A model generated the notes under the pieces. The model ran no database searches and was not told where the DNA came from. It saw only the letters and a program-made list of their open reading frames with translations. From Mobiluncus porci (GTDB lineage Bacteria; Actinomycetota; Actinomycetes; Actinomycetales; Actinomycetaceae), in the NCBI RefSeq assembly GCF_009695935.1, contig NZ_VUMY01000010.1:1-64000 (forward strand): a stretch of DNA of 64,000 bases, read 5' to 3'. Shown here piece by piece: positions 25,406 to 34,346 of the stretch (its first letter is position 1; each line of letters starts with the position of its first letter). Made by a program: the position numbers and the translations under genes.

Positions 25406-27901
25406 TCATTTTGACCCTTGCCAAATAAGACTTTCTTTTGCCAGTTGCTGGCACTCGGGGAAAGAAAGCTCTTGGAGCTTCGCGGATACGTTTGCTAGTC
25501 GCCGTGGATTCATCGACAAGCTCGTCACCCCGAGCCCCACCAAGACGGGAGCCAGGTCAGGATTGCCGGCCGCCTCCCCGCACACTCCTAGAGGTTTGTC
25601 GGCGGCGATAGCGGCCGCGCCGATTTGGGCGATGAGCCGCAGCATCGCAGGGCTTGCCGGGTTTTGAAGGTGACCGAGCTCTGCGGATTCGCGGTCAGCG
25701 GCGAAAGTGTATTGGGCGAGGTCATTGGTTCCAATGGAGACGAAATCGACGACTTCGAAAATCTCTTTTGCGCAAAGCGCCGCCGAAGGAGTTTCAATCA
25801 TGACCCCGACCTGCTTGAGGCCAGCGGCTCTCGTGAGTTCGGCAAAAGCGGCGGCTTCTTCGGGCAGGGCAATCATCGGAGCCATCATCCAAGCCTCGGG
25901 AGCGCCCGCGGCAATGGCGTCAAGCTGTCGTTTCAGCACGTCAGGGAAGAGTTTCGCGGTGCGGTAGCCCCGCACCCCGAGAGCCGGATTAGGCTCTTGT
26001 GGGAGCGGGAGAAATTTGAGGGGCTTATCGGATCCGGCGTCGAGAGTGCGGATGGTGACGTGCGGGGTCGGGTTTTTATCATTTGTGAAAGCCCTTATGA
26101 CCTTCGCATAGGCCTCGGTTTGAGCGGCGACACTCGGCTCTTCGGTTTTGCCAAAATAAGCGAACTCGGTTCTGAACAGCCCGATTCCCTCCGCTCCCGC
26201 ATCGGCCGCGGCCTGGGCCTCTTCCGGTTTACCGATATTGGCTAGTAACTCAATGTGAACGCCGTCCTTGGTGGCGCCTGGTTTCGTTAGCTTCACGAGG
26301 GTCGCCGGAGCCGTGAGGGCGCCGCGTGCTTGCTCCGCGCTCGGGTTAGCAATAACCTCGCCGGTTTTTCCATCAACAAGGACTTTTTTGCCTTCTTGCA
26401 AGGAATCAAGGGGCACGCCGATAACCGCAGGGATCCCCATTGCTCGCGCGAGCAGGGTCGTGTGCGAGGTGGGACCGCCCTCCTCGGTCACAATGGCGAT
26501 GGCCTTGGTCTCCGGAAGGCGCGCCGTATCGGCGGGGGCAAGGTCCTTGGCGGCAAGAACGAAGGGCTCCTTGACCGCAAGGAGTTTGGCGGCGGCGTCC
26601 AGCGTTTTGCCTTGGAGGCGCGCCAAAACCCGAGCGCGGACGTCCTCAAGGTCGGTGGCGCGCTCGGCGATGAGTCCGCCCGCGTCGCGGAGTTCTTTAG
26701 TCAATGCGGTGGCGGCTTCCCACCACGCCGACTCGGCGTCACGACTTTTGGTTTGCACGAGGCTGGTTGCGCGAACGGCGAGCTCCGGATCGGCGGCAAG
26801 GCTCGCGGTAGCCTCGATAATGGCTTTGGCCTGTCCGGTTGCCTCAGCGGCTTGGGTTTCATAAGCGGCTGCTGTCGCCGCGAGCGCTTCGGTGAGACGG
26901 GCGGTTTCCGCTGGAACTTCGGTCTCGGGGATGTCACGGTGCTTTGGCGCCACGGGTGCTGCGGAGTCGAGTTTTACCAAGATGCCGAGGGCTCGTCCGG
27001 GGCTCACACCGGTTCGGGGACGCTTCCGGTCATCGGCGAGGGAACCCGGAGCGCTGACAGTAGCCGAGTCTGCCCTTGCTGAAGATGAACTCGCGGAACG
27101 GGCAGAAGACGCGACCGGAACCCCCAACTCTTCCCCAAACCCGCTGGCTATGAGCTCTTTTATCGCGGTAACCGCCGCGAGCGCATCTTCACCGCGACCC
27201 AGCACTCGAACAGTGTCGCCGCAGGTCGCAGCCAAAGTAGCGATACTAATCGGGCTTTTAGCGTTAACTTCGCGACCGTCTTTTTCGAGAGCAACCGCTG
27301 CCGAGAAAGTCGCCGCCAGACCGGCGATTTCCGCAGAGGGACGGGCATGGAGACCGACCTTGTTGACAACCTGAACCTCCGCGGCGGCATCGGGAGGCTG
27401 GGGGGCAGCTTGCTGGGATTCTCTTGTTTCAGAGGCGCTTGTAGGGCTCTCCTTTGTTGAACCAGAAGAAACTTCACCCGCCACAACCTCAGAACCAAGA
27501 AGCTCCAGCTTCGGCGCGAGACTCGACGTGGCCTCTGTGGCGATCGCGTCGAGATCCGCTCCGCCGGCCGCGAGAACCACCGCAGCGGTGAGACCCTCCA
27601 CGAAAGGAGCCGCCAACACGCGCGTCTCTATTTCCTCACCCATGTCCTCAAGCATTTCGAGAGCCATATCTGTCGAGGTCAAGGCGGAACCGAGGTCGAC
27701 GAAAATAGCCACGCCATCACCGGCGTTGGCGCTCATAATCGCCTCCATCACGGCCGCGGCGTCAGTCCCGAAACCGCCGTCATCAGTGCCGGCGGCAATC
27801 TCGATGGGAGGACGCTCGCCGTGAACCATAATCAAAGCGAGTTCGACCGCCGCCTCGGCTAGCGGGCGGGAATGGGAAACGACTACCAGGCCAACAGGCA
27901 T
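25406..27901 (-). CDS. dhaM: DhaM, PTS phosphoryl donor for dihydroxyacetone kinase, fused to HPr and full Enzyme I
   Basis: An 831-residue multiphosphoryl protein that passes phosphate from PEP to DhaL-bound ADP. EIIA-Man-like domain (1-135, phospho-His H10 in VVVSHSRPL), Pro/Ser linker, HPr domain (175-262, H185 in GLHARPSA), a second linker, then Enzyme I (295-831, H480 in GGPTSHTTLLA and a C-terminal VCGEAAGNP active-site Cys). E. coli DhaM has only a shortened Enzyme I. Here Enzyme I is complete with the PEP-binding barrel, so the protein should be self-sufficient. The start has AAAGGAG. A REP-like inverted repeat separates it from dhaL. Confidence 0.93.
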   Translation of the reverse strand: MPVGLVVVSHSRPLAEAAVELALIMVHGERPPIEIAAGTDDGGFGTDAAAVMEAIMSANAGDGVAIFVDLGSALTSTDMALEMLEDMGEEIETRVLAAPFVEGLTAAVVLAAGGADLDAIATEATSSLAPKLELLGSEVVAGEVSSGSTKESPTSASETRESQQAAPQPPDAAAEVQVVNKVGLHARPSAEIAGLAATFSAAVALEKDGREVNAKSPISIATLAATCGDTVRVLGRGEDALAAVTAIKELIASGFGEELGVPVASSARSASSSSARADSATVSAPGSLADDRKRPRTGVSPGRALGILVKLDSAAPVAPKHRDIPETEVPAETARLTEALAATAAAYETQAAEATGQAKAIIEATASLAADPELAVRATSLVQTKSRDAESAWWEAATALTKELRDAGGLIAERATDLEDVRARVLARLQGKTLDAAAKLLAVKEPFVLAAKDLAPADTARLPETKAIAIVTEEGGPTSHTTLLARAMGIPAVIGVPLDSLQEGKKVLVDGKTGEVIANPSAEQARGALTAPATLVKLTKPGATKDGVHIELLANIGKPEEAQAAADAGAEGIGLFRTEFAYFGKTEEPSVAAQTEAYAKVIRAFTNDKNPTPHVTIRTLDAGSDKPLKFLPLPQEPNPALGVRGYRTAKLFPDVLKRQLDAIAAGAPEAWMMAPMIALPEEAAAFAELTRAAGLKQVGVMIETPSAALCAKEIFEVVDFVSIGTNDLAQYTFAADRESAELGHLQNPASPAMLRLIAQIGAAAIAADKPLGVCGEAAGNPDLAPVLVGLGVTSLSMNPRRLANVSAKLQELSFPECQQLAKESLIWQGSK

Positions 27902-27914
27902 TTTTACTCCTTTG

Positions 27915-27975
27915 TGGGACGATGGGGGCGTGCTTTACTGTCCCAAAAGTGGGACGATGAAGTACGCCCCCATTG
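27915..27975. repeat. Second REP-like repeat pair, between dhaL and dhaM
   Basis: Two units in inverted orientation. The left has ends TGGGAC / GTCCCA around ATGGGGGCGTGCTTTA. The right begins TGGGACGATGAAGTACGCCC and has a decayed end. The layout of short terminal palindrome around a GGGG-x-CGTGCTTT core is the same as in the repeats near 1.2 and 4.0 kb, but the palindrome sequence differs. It sits inside the dha operon and might act as a processing or stabilising hairpin. Confidence 0.65.
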
Positions 27976-27991
27976 TTTCAGGGCGTAACGT

Positions 27992-28618
27992 TTAAGCTAG
28001 GGAAGCGGCAAGCGACTCGAAGAGATATTCCGTCGAGGTCGCGCCGGGATCCTGGTGACCAATCGAACGCTCACCGAGATAGGATGCGCGACCCTTCTTG
28101 GCCAGCATCGGCGTGGTTGCCTCCGCCCCGGTTTTGGCCGCCTCGGCAGCCGCAGCCGAAGCCGCCGCCAAATCCGCGGCGCCGATCGCCTTATCGAAGG
28201 CGGCAAGCGCCGGAGTCATCGCATCGACCATCGTCTTATCCTCGAGTTCTGCTTTGCCGCGGTCAAGCACACCCTGGAGTCCGGCGTGAAGTGCCTTACT
28301 CAAAGCGGCTCCGTCGAGCGCTGTCGTCTCCCCGGCTTCTTTACCGGCTCGCATAAAGAACGTGCCGTAGAGCGGCCCGGAAGTCCCGCCCACCTTGGAA
28401 ACCAGGGCGAGACCGACCTTCTTGAAGAGGCTACCGAGATCCGGCTGGTCGAGATTCGCGGGCTCAATCGCCGCCTTCATCCCGCGAGCCATGTTCGTGC
28501 CGTGGTCCGCGTCGCCAATCGGGGAATCCAACTCAGTCAAGTATTCCTTCTTTTCGTCGAGAACCCTGGCGTATTCGCTCATCCAAGCCTTGGCAGTTTC
28601 TAGGGTAAAGTCACTCAT
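27992..28618 (-). CDS. dhaL: DhaL, ADP-binding subunit of dihydroxyacetone kinase
   Basis: About 208 residues, all-helical DhaL fold. The Mg-ADP site is seen as GDADHGTNMARG near residues 34-45, with the later GGTSGPLYGTFF segment. DhaL holds an ADP that is re-phosphorylated in place by DhaM and transfers phosphate to dihydroxyacetone bound on DhaK. I place the start at ATG 28618, which overlaps the dhaK stop codon as TAATG, rather than four codons upstream. The order dhaK-dhaL-dhaM matches PTS-type kinases. Confidence 0.93.
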   Translation of the reverse strand: MSDFTLETAKAWMSEYARVLDEKKEYLTELDSPIGDADHGTNMARGMKAAIEPANLDQPDLGSLFKKVGLALVSKVGGTSGPLYGTFFMRAGKEAGETTALDGAALSKALHAGLQGVLDRGKAELEDKTMVDAMTPALAAFDKAIGAADLAAASAAAAEAAKTGAEATTPMLAKKGRASYLGERSIGHQDPGATSTEYLFESLAASLA

Positions 28619-29610
28619 TACATCCCCCAACGCAATCCCGCCGTATCGACAGGCGCATCGAAGAGTTTCAGGAGCTCGTCATCGGCAGAAAGCAGCGTCA
28701 CGGAGCAGCCCGCCATATCGAGGCTCGTGATGTAGTTGCCGACCATGACCCGCGCGACCTCCACGCCCGCCGCGTCCAAGATGCCCTTTACCTCGGCATA
28801 CATTAGGTAGAGCTCTGAAAGTGGGGTACCGCCCATCCCGTTCATCATGACGATGACCGGGTCGCCCTTGAAGTCGCGATCCTCGAGAATGGGGTCGACC
28901 AGGCGCTTAGCAATCGACTTCGCATCCTCGAGCTTCACCCGTTCCCGACCGGGCTCGCCGTGGATGCCGATGCCGATTTCCATCTCGTCTTCGGGAAGGT
29001 CAAAGGTCGGGTGACCGACCGCCGGAACCGTGCAGCTTGTCAGCGCCATGCCCATTGAGCGGCCGCGGTCGCAGACCTTCTCAGCCAGAACCAAACAATC
29101 GTCGAGGTCACGGCCTTCTTCCGCGGCTGCACCGACAATCTTTTCGACCAAGACGGTGAGACCGACCCCGCGACGACCCGCGGTATAAAGGGAGTCTTGC
29201 ACCGCGACGTCATCGGCGACCACAACGGCCTGTACCGGAATGTCCTCCGCATCAGCCATTTCGGCTGCCATCTCGAAGTTCATCACATCGCCGGTGTAGT
29301 TCTTCACAATATGTAGCACGCCCGCGCCTTGGTTCGCCTTCTGGGTCGCGAGGAGAACCTGTTCCGGAGTGGGGGAGGTAAAGACCTCGCCCGCGGCGGC
29401 GGCATCCAACATGCCGGTGCCGACATAACCGCCGTGAAGCGGTTCGTGACCCGAGCCGCCGCCGGAAACCAAGCCGACCTTGCCGGGTTTCATGTTTTTC
29501 CGGTAAACCACTTTCAGATCCGCATCCACTTCGACGCGAGGATCTGCTAACGCCACGCCGCGTAATGTGTCCGTGATGACATCGTCAACGCCGTTAATGA
29601 GTTTCTTCAT
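28618..29610 (-). CDS. dhaK: DhaK, dihydroxyacetone-binding subunit
   Basis: A 330-residue protein that binds dihydroxyacetone covalently through a hemiaminal to His217 (GIGIHGEPG). The substrate pocket segment [13 protein letters not shown] is at 53-65. Length and motifs are typical. It is first in the dhaKLM operon. An AGAGGGGG ribosome-binding site lies before the ATG. The operon turns glycerol-derived dihydroxyacetone into dihydroxyacetone phosphate for glycolysis. No DhaR or DhaS regulator is encoded next to it. Confidence 0.95.
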   Translation of the reverse strand: MKKLINGVDDVITDTLRGVALADPRVEVDADLKVVYRKNMKPGKVGLVSGGGSGHEPLHGGYVGTGMLDAAAAGEVFTSPTPEQVLLATQKANQGAGVLHIVKNYTGDVMNFEMAAEMADAEDIPVQAVVVADDVAVQDSLYTAGRRGVGLTVLVEKIVGAAAEEGRDLDDCLVLAEKVCDRGRSMGMALTSCTVPAVGHPTFDLPEDEMEIGIGIHGEPGRERVKLEDAKSIAKRLVDPILEDRDFKGDPVIVMMNGMGGTPLSELYLMYAEVKGILDAAGVEVARVMVGNYITSLDMAGCSVTLLSADDELLKLFDAPVDTAGLRWGM

Positions 29611-29667
29611 CGTTCCCCCTCTTTGTGAGTGATTGGTTGTTAGTGTCCCCTGATGGAGGTCAACGTG

Positions 29668-29699
29668 GCCCCCGCTCTCAGGTTAGCAAGAGCGGGGGC
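29668..29699. promoter_or_regulatory. 11-bp inverted repeat at the dhaK promoter
   Basis: GCCCCCGCTCT (29668-29678) and AGAGCGGGGGC (29689-29699) are perfect arms separated by 10 bases. There is no T run on either side. The position directly upstream of the possible dhaK -35 fits an operator better than a terminator, but either is possible. Confidence 0.45.
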
Positions 29700-29715
29700 G
29701 GTTTGTGACACGAAC

Positions 29716-29849
29716 GCGTGCACGAATGTACGGCCTAGGCTCGGTGACGTGGTTTTTGCCATGTCAGGGTTTTGTAAACATGCAGTTGAAAGCGTTTTGA
29801 ATATTTCCGAAAAACACTTGCCTGGATTACGCCGTACATTCGTGCACGC
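29716..29849. promoter_or_regulatory. 19-bp perfect inverted repeat with a 96-base loop upstream of dhaK
   Basis: GCGTGCACGAATGTACGGC (29716-29734) and its exact reverse complement (29831-29849) enclose 96 bases that contain the CcpA-like site at 29787-29800. Each arm itself contains the palindrome CGTGCACG. Two operator sites for one regulator, with possible DNA looping, is the simplest idea. A small mobile element footprint is the alternative. Confidence 0.5.
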
Positions 29850-29967
29850 AAAACTTTCCTAGCCGCCCGCCCCGGCGCTTTGCATCCCGCGATTGGCGTG
29901 CCGTATTAGGGTTGCGACTGTATGGTGGATGCCGTAGGACTGAAGAGAACTGAGCAAGGTGGGAAAC

Positions 29968-30066
29968 GTGAGGAAACACCAGGGTCTCGCGCTGGAAAGG
30001 GAATATCCGGATTTATTTGCTGGGCTTGACGACGCCGCGGTCGTGAAGGCTAACGGCCGCTGTTGA
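29968..30066 (+). pseudogene. Remnant of a Fic antitoxin-like gene
   Basis: GTG 29968, preceded by AAGGTGGG, opens only 32 codons to TGA at 30064-30066. The peptide contains EREYPDLFAGLDDAAV, which resembles the start of small antitoxin-type proteins found before actinobacterial fic genes. That resemblance is from memory and weak. The shortness and the broken fic gene directly after support a decayed toxin-antitoxin pair. Confidence 0.4.
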
Positions 30067-30073
30067 GCACCCC

Positions 30074-30572
30074 TTGGTCGCCTGGCGGCAGCGGAACCTG
30101 GGGCTTTCTGGAATTGAGCGAAGTAACGACGGGGCGATGCTTTACGCGATTCACGGTTGGCTGTTTGCTGACGTTTATGAGTGGGCTGGATGTCGTCGAA
30201 TTGTGAACATGTCGAAGGGCAATTCTGATTTCGCGGTCATTCGGAACATTGACCGCTATCTTGCTGATGCGAGCGCTGGTGGCTCGAACCGACTGGTCTG
30301 GTTTGGAAGAAGGGGACTATTTAGAGGTGATGGCTGCGGTGTTTGCCCTGTTAAACCAGGCGCATCCTTTCCGGGAGGGCAACGGACGAGCTTCGAAGAT
30401 GTGGTTGGACATGGTAAGTGAGCCCGCGGGATATTACCTCGATTACGCAGTGGTTTCGCCAGGCGAGTGGAACCGAACCTCGGGAGCTTCCGGACCTGAC
30501 TATGGGGAATACGAACCCCACCCCGAGCCTTTGCGGGAGTTGTTTAGCCGCATTGTTCGGGAGAAGCCTTAG
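30074..30572 (+). pseudogene. Frameshifted Fic-domain AMP-transferase
   Basis: The N-terminal part (LYAIHGWLFADVYEWAG, then RRIVNMSKGNSDF and IDRYLADAS) reads in the frame of 30074. The C-terminal part with the catalytic loop HPFREGNGR reads in the frame used from 30249 to 30572. The switch must lie around 30275-30290, so one indel breaks the gene. Fic enzymes AMPylate proteins through the His of HxFx(D/E)GNGR, which is still intact here. The pieces would give roughly 165 residues if rejoined. Likely inactive unless the frameshift is a sequencing error. Confidence 0.8.
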
Positions 30573-30664
30573 TCGGAGCGCGAAGCGACCCTGCCGACTG
30601 CGCAACTGGAGCGCCTCAGTTCGATTTAACGGAGAGGCCTGCTGCGGCCGCACGAGAAATAAAA

Positions 30665-31798
30665 CTAGGAGTTCAAGAAAGCACCGATGACCTGGCCGAC
30701 TTCGTCGTTTTCGATGAGGAAGCCGTCGTGGCCGGACTCGGAGTGGATAACGACGGCGTGGCCTTTCGGGGCTAGCTCGGCCAACTGGTGGGTTTGATTC
30801 GGGTAGAACAGCCGGTCAGAGTCCACTCCAAGGGCGAGTAGTTCGGCTTGGATGCGGCTCATGGCCACGACGATCCCTCCGCGCCCGCGCCCCACATCGT
30901 GGGTCAACATGGCGCGAGTGAGCGCCTTGTAAGAGCCGGCATCAAAACGTTTCGCGAGCTTGATGCCGTGGTAATCGAGGTAGGACTGCACCGCGAGACG
31001 CCCGCCGGAGAGCGGATCCTCGCGATAACCGGGGTCGCGCCCGAAGCGCTCTTGGAGTTCCTTGGGGGAGCGGTAAGTTGTGTGGGCAATCTCGCGCGCC
31101 AAAGCCAGCCCACGATAAGGTCCCTGACCGGGAGGATTGTCGTAGTAATCCCCGCCCTTGAAGTTCGAGTCAAGTTCTAGAATGTGAAGCTGGGCGTGGC
31201 ACCAGGCGGCCTGCTCGGCGGTCGTGGAGGCGCCGGTGGCGACCGCAATCACCTTGTCCATGTCCTCCGGGTAAGTTACCGCCCATTCAAGCGTGCGCTG
31301 CCCGCCGAGGGACGCCCCGACAACCGCGAACCAGTGTGGAATCCCGAGCTGAGTCATGAGCCGCTTCTCGGCCTCCACCTGGTCACGGATGGTCAGCAAG
31401 GGGAATCTAGAACCCCAGGCGCGACCATTCGGGGCGAGAGATGCAGGACCTGTCGAACCTTGGCAGCCGCCTAAGACATTCGGGCAAACCACAAACCATT
31501 TGTCCGTGTCGATGGCAAGGCCTGGACCAACCACTTCGTTCCACCAGCCCGCGGTGATGTGACCGGGACCAGCCTTGCCGACGACATGGGAGTCGCCGGT
31601 CAAGGCGTGGTCTATCAGAATCGCATTCGATTTGTCGGCGTTGAGCTCTCCCCAGGTCTCAAAGGCAAGCCTCACCACCGGCAAACGCCCCCCCGCCTCG
31701 AGGTCCATAGACCCGAGCGCGGCAAACTGGCGGTGACCGGCTGGGTCGGTCGGTTGCCAGGCTCCCGTGACCGGGAGGATTTCGGGGGGGTGTTCCAT
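30665..31798 (-). CDS. metX: Homoserine O-acetyltransferase
   Basis: A 377-residue alpha/beta-hydrolase-fold acyltransferase that makes O-acetylhomoserine from homoserine and acetyl-CoA, the entry step of methionine synthesis. The nucleophile Ser is in the family segment VVGASLGGQRTLEWA. The N-terminal FETWGELNADKSN and the C-terminal SESGHDGFL, which holds the catalytic His, are typical of MetX. Last gene of the minus-strand metY-metF-metE-metX cluster. Its product is the substrate of MetY. A 139-base gap with a REP-like hairpin separates it from metE, and its ribosome-binding site is weak. Confidence 0.95.
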   Translation of the reverse strand: MEHPPEILPVTGAWQPTDPAGHRQFAALGSMDLEAGGRLPVVRLAFETWGELNADKSNAILIDHALTGDSHVVGKAGPGHITAGWWNEVVGPGLAIDTDKWFVVCPNVLGGCQGSTGPASLAPNGRAWGSRFPLLTIRDQVEAEKRLMTQLGIPHWFAVVGASLGGQRTLEWAVTYPEDMDKVIAVATGASTTAEQAAWCHAQLHILELDSNFKGGDYYDNPPGQGPYRGLALAREIAHTTYRSPKELQERFGRDPGYREDPLSGGRLAVQSYLDYHGIKLAKRFDAGSYKALTRAMLTHDVGRGRGGIVVAMSRIQAELLALGVDSDRLFYPNQTHQLAELAPKGHAVVIHSESGHDGFLIENDEVGQVIGAFLNS

Positions 31799-31842
31799 GG
31801 ATTTCTTTTCTTGTTGTGTGGTTCAGAATCGCTATGCCGTTT

Positions 31843-31899
31843 GGGTCAGACCCTTTTGGCTGCGTTCGCTTTGCTCACTACGCCACAGAGGTCTGACCC
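31843..31899. repeat. REP-like inverted repeat between metE and metX
   Basis: GGGTCAGACC (31843-31852) and GGTCTGACCC (31890-31899) are perfect 10-bp arms with a 37-base loop. A second hairpin, GCCGGCG (31900-31906) with CGCCGGC (31926-31932), follows at once. The layout resembles REP or IS200-type end palindromes. It may modulate metX expression within the operon. Confidence 0.55.
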
Positions 31900-31937
31900 G
31901 CCGGCGACGCTCCAACCGCCGACAACGCCGGCTACGG

Positions 31938-34253
31938 TTATGCCTCGATTTCCTGGCGGACTTCCTTGGCGGCCTCGACGAGGTTCTTCAAGGTCGCGAC
32001 CGTTTCGGGGTAAGCGCGGGTCTTCAGGCCACAGTCGGGGTTAACCCAGACCTGGCGCGGATTGAGAGCCCCGACTGCCTTCTCGAGGAGATCCTTCTCC
32101 TCGTCGAGTTTCGGCACCCGTGGGGAGTGGATATCCCAAATCCCGGGCCCGAGCCCGCGTTCGAAGCCGTGCTCGTGTACGGCTGGGAGAATGTCCATCT
32201 TGGAACGGCTGGCCTCAATCGAGGTCACGTCCGCATCCAAGTGGTCAATCGCATCCACGACCACATTGAACTCGGAGTAACACAGGTGGGTGTGAATCTG
32301 GGTTTCGGTCTTCGCCCCGCCGGTTGCGAGCCGGAAAGAACCTACCGACCAGTCGAGGTATTCCTCACGACCGGCCTCCCGCAAGGGGAGAAGCTCCCGG
32401 ATCGCCGGCTCATCAACCTGGATGACCTTGATGCCAGCCGCCTCGAGGTCGGCAATCTCGGCGCGAAGCGCCAGACCAAGCTGGTCAGCGACCTCCTTCT
32501 TCGGCTCATCGTCACGGACAAAAGACCAGGCCATGATGGTCACCGGACCGGTCAACATGCCTTTCATCGGCTTGGAAGTGAGTGACTGGGCATAAGTCGA
32601 CCATTCGACCGTCATCGGACGTGGGCGCGACACGTCACCCCAGAGGATGGAGGGACGTGTGCAACGCGAACCGTAAGACTGCACCCAGCCGTTTTCGGTG
32701 GTGGCAAAGCCGTCGAGCTGCTCGGCAAAGAACTGCACCATGTCGTTGCGTTCCGCTTCGCCGTGAACCAACACGTCCAAGCCAAGATCCTCTTGGAGCT
32801 TCACGACACGGGCAATCTCTGCCTTGATTTCCTCATCGTATTGTGCCTCGTTGATTTCGCCCTTGCGGAAGGCCGCGCGCGCCTTGCGAATCTCAGTGGT
32901 CTGCGGGAAAGACCCGATTGTTGTGGTCGGCAACAGAGGAAGGTTCAGCAAAGCCTCTTGAGCCGCCACGCGCTCGGCATAAGGAGCACGATTGCGGTCA
33001 GCAGCTGTCACGGCCGCGGTCGCAGCGCGAACCTCCGCGCGCTTCACCTCCGGGTGATTGGCGCGAGTGGCCAAAATCCGCGCATTTTCAGTCAATTCGG
33101 CGTTGACAGAGCTGGGGTTGGAGAGTCCCTTTGCGAGAACCTGTACTTCTTCAATCTTCTGGTCGGCAAATGCGAGCCAGGAACGCACTACGGGATCAAT
33201 CGAGGTCTCGATAGTGGCATCATGCGGAACGTGCTGCAAAGAAGTCGAGGTCGAAACGGAAATTTTCGGGCAGACCTCCTGAATCTTTCGCAAAGTTTGG
33301 AGCGCGCCGTCCAAATCCGTGCGCCAGATGTTCCGTCCGGAAACCACTCCGGCCACGACTGTTTTTTCTGACAAGGGAGCGAGGTCCTCCGAGCTTGGAA
33401 CTGCCCCGGACACCAAGTCCAGCCCGATAGCCTCGATGGAGGTATCCGCCAAAACTTTGCGCCCGTCAATCCCCAAATCCCCGTAGGGGGCGTTCACGAA
33501 CAGGGCGGGACGGTTCGGGAGTTTACCCAAGAAATCGTAAGCCTTCTTGGCTGCCGCCAGCACCTCTGCCCGCGGGGCTGACCAGGTGTCTCGCACCAAA
33601 CCGGGTTCATCCAACTGAACCCAAGCCACACCGGCCTTAGCGAACTGGCTCAAGAAAGCTTCGAAAGCGGCCAGGACATCATCGAGTCGTTGCAATGGAT
33701 TGTAGTGGGCGGGAGAATCAGGTGTCGGCTTCGCTCCTAGAAGATAGGTCACTGGTCCCACCAAGACGGGACGAGCCGCTTCTCCGGCGACTTTCACCTG
33801 TTCGAGCCAAGGATTCGCGACAGCAGAAATCGGAACGTAGGGTCCGATTTCGGGGACGAGATAGTGGTAGTTCGTGTCAAACCACTTCGTCATCTCCAAA
33901 GCGGCTTTATCGTCAATCCCGCGAGCCAGGGTGAATTCGCCGTCCACATCGAGGGAGCCATCGGGACGAACCAGATTCCCGAAGCGCTGCGGGACTGCCC
34001 CGAGAGCGCAGGTCAAGGTCAAGACCTGGTCATAGAGAAAGAAATCCGCAGGCTGAGAAGCGGGGGAATCCAGATCGAGTTCCTTGAGGTGATTAATCCG
34101 CTTGGCAATCTGGTCAGACACCTCTTTATCGAACTCGCTGCGGTCGATTTTTCCGGACCAGTAATGCTCCAACGTGCGTTTCAACTCGCGGTTTGCCCCG
34201 ATGCGGGGGTAGCCGGCGATGGTAGCTGCGGGGAAGGGGGTAGTTTCAGACAT
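31938..34253 (-). CDS. metE: Cobalamin-independent methionine synthase
   Basis: Transfers the methyl group of 5-methyltetrahydrofolate (polyglutamate) to homocysteine. The 771-residue length is normal. The N-terminal folate half starts with GYPRIGANRELKRTLE. The C-terminal half holds the zinc-binding residues, with His and Cys in IHTHLCYSEFN and Cys in NPDCGLKTR. AAGGAG precedes ATG 34253. MetF, encoded just upstream, supplies its methyl donor. Confidence 0.97.
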   Translation of the reverse strand: MSETTPFPAATIAGYPRIGANRELKRTLEHYWSGKIDRSEFDKEVSDQIAKRINHLKELDLDSPASQPADFFLYDQVLTLTCALGAVPQRFGNLVRPDGSLDVDGEFTLARGIDDKAALEMTKWFDTNYHYLVPEIGPYVPISAVANPWLEQVKVAGEAARPVLVGPVTYLLGAKPTPDSPAHYNPLQRLDDVLAAFEAFLSQFAKAGVAWVQLDEPGLVRDTWSAPRAEVLAAAKKAYDFLGKLPNRPALFVNAPYGDLGIDGRKVLADTSIEAIGLDLVSGAVPSSEDLAPLSEKTVVAGVVSGRNIWRTDLDGALQTLRKIQEVCPKISVSTSTSLQHVPHDATIETSIDPVVRSWLAFADQKIEEVQVLAKGLSNPSSVNAELTENARILATRANHPEVKRAEVRAATAAVTAADRNRAPYAERVAAQEALLNLPLLPTTTIGSFPQTTEIRKARAAFRKGEINEAQYDEEIKAEIARVVKLQEDLGLDVLVHGEAERNDMVQFFAEQLDGFATTENGWVQSYGSRCTRPSILWGDVSRPRPMTVEWSTYAQSLTSKPMKGMLTGPVTIMAWSFVRDDEPKKEVADQLGLALRAEIADLEAAGIKVIQVDEPAIRELLPLREAGREEYLDWSVGSFRLATGGAKTETQIHTHLCYSEFNVVVDAIDHLDADVTSIEASRSKMDILPAVHEHGFERGLGPGIWDIHSPRVPKLDEEKDLLEKAVGALNPRQVWVNPDCGLKTRAYPETVATLKNLVEAAKEVRQEIEA

Positions 34254-34346
34254 GTTTTCTCCTTGTTAGTCTTCCGTTAGTTTTATCCGTTATTTCTAGT
34301 TATTCGTCAAATTGAGGGGAGCGCAGTTTGCTAGTCTCCAATCACG

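Larger units (their letters stand above)
29611..29967. other. Intergenic region upstream of dhaK, rich in inverted repeats
   Basis: A 357-base non-coding stretch with two inverted repeats listed separately and a LacI/CcpA-like half-palindrome TGAAAGCGTTTTGA at 29787-29800. On the minus strand TTGACC (around 29661-29666) is a possible -35 of the dhaK promoter, but the -10 is weak. I see no gene here. Confidence 0.5.

Noticed and set aside
25625-27374. Several plus-strand frames opposite dhaM
   Set aside because: All lie inside the dhaM coding sequence, with Ala/Arg/Ser-rich translations typical of antisense GC-rich DNA.
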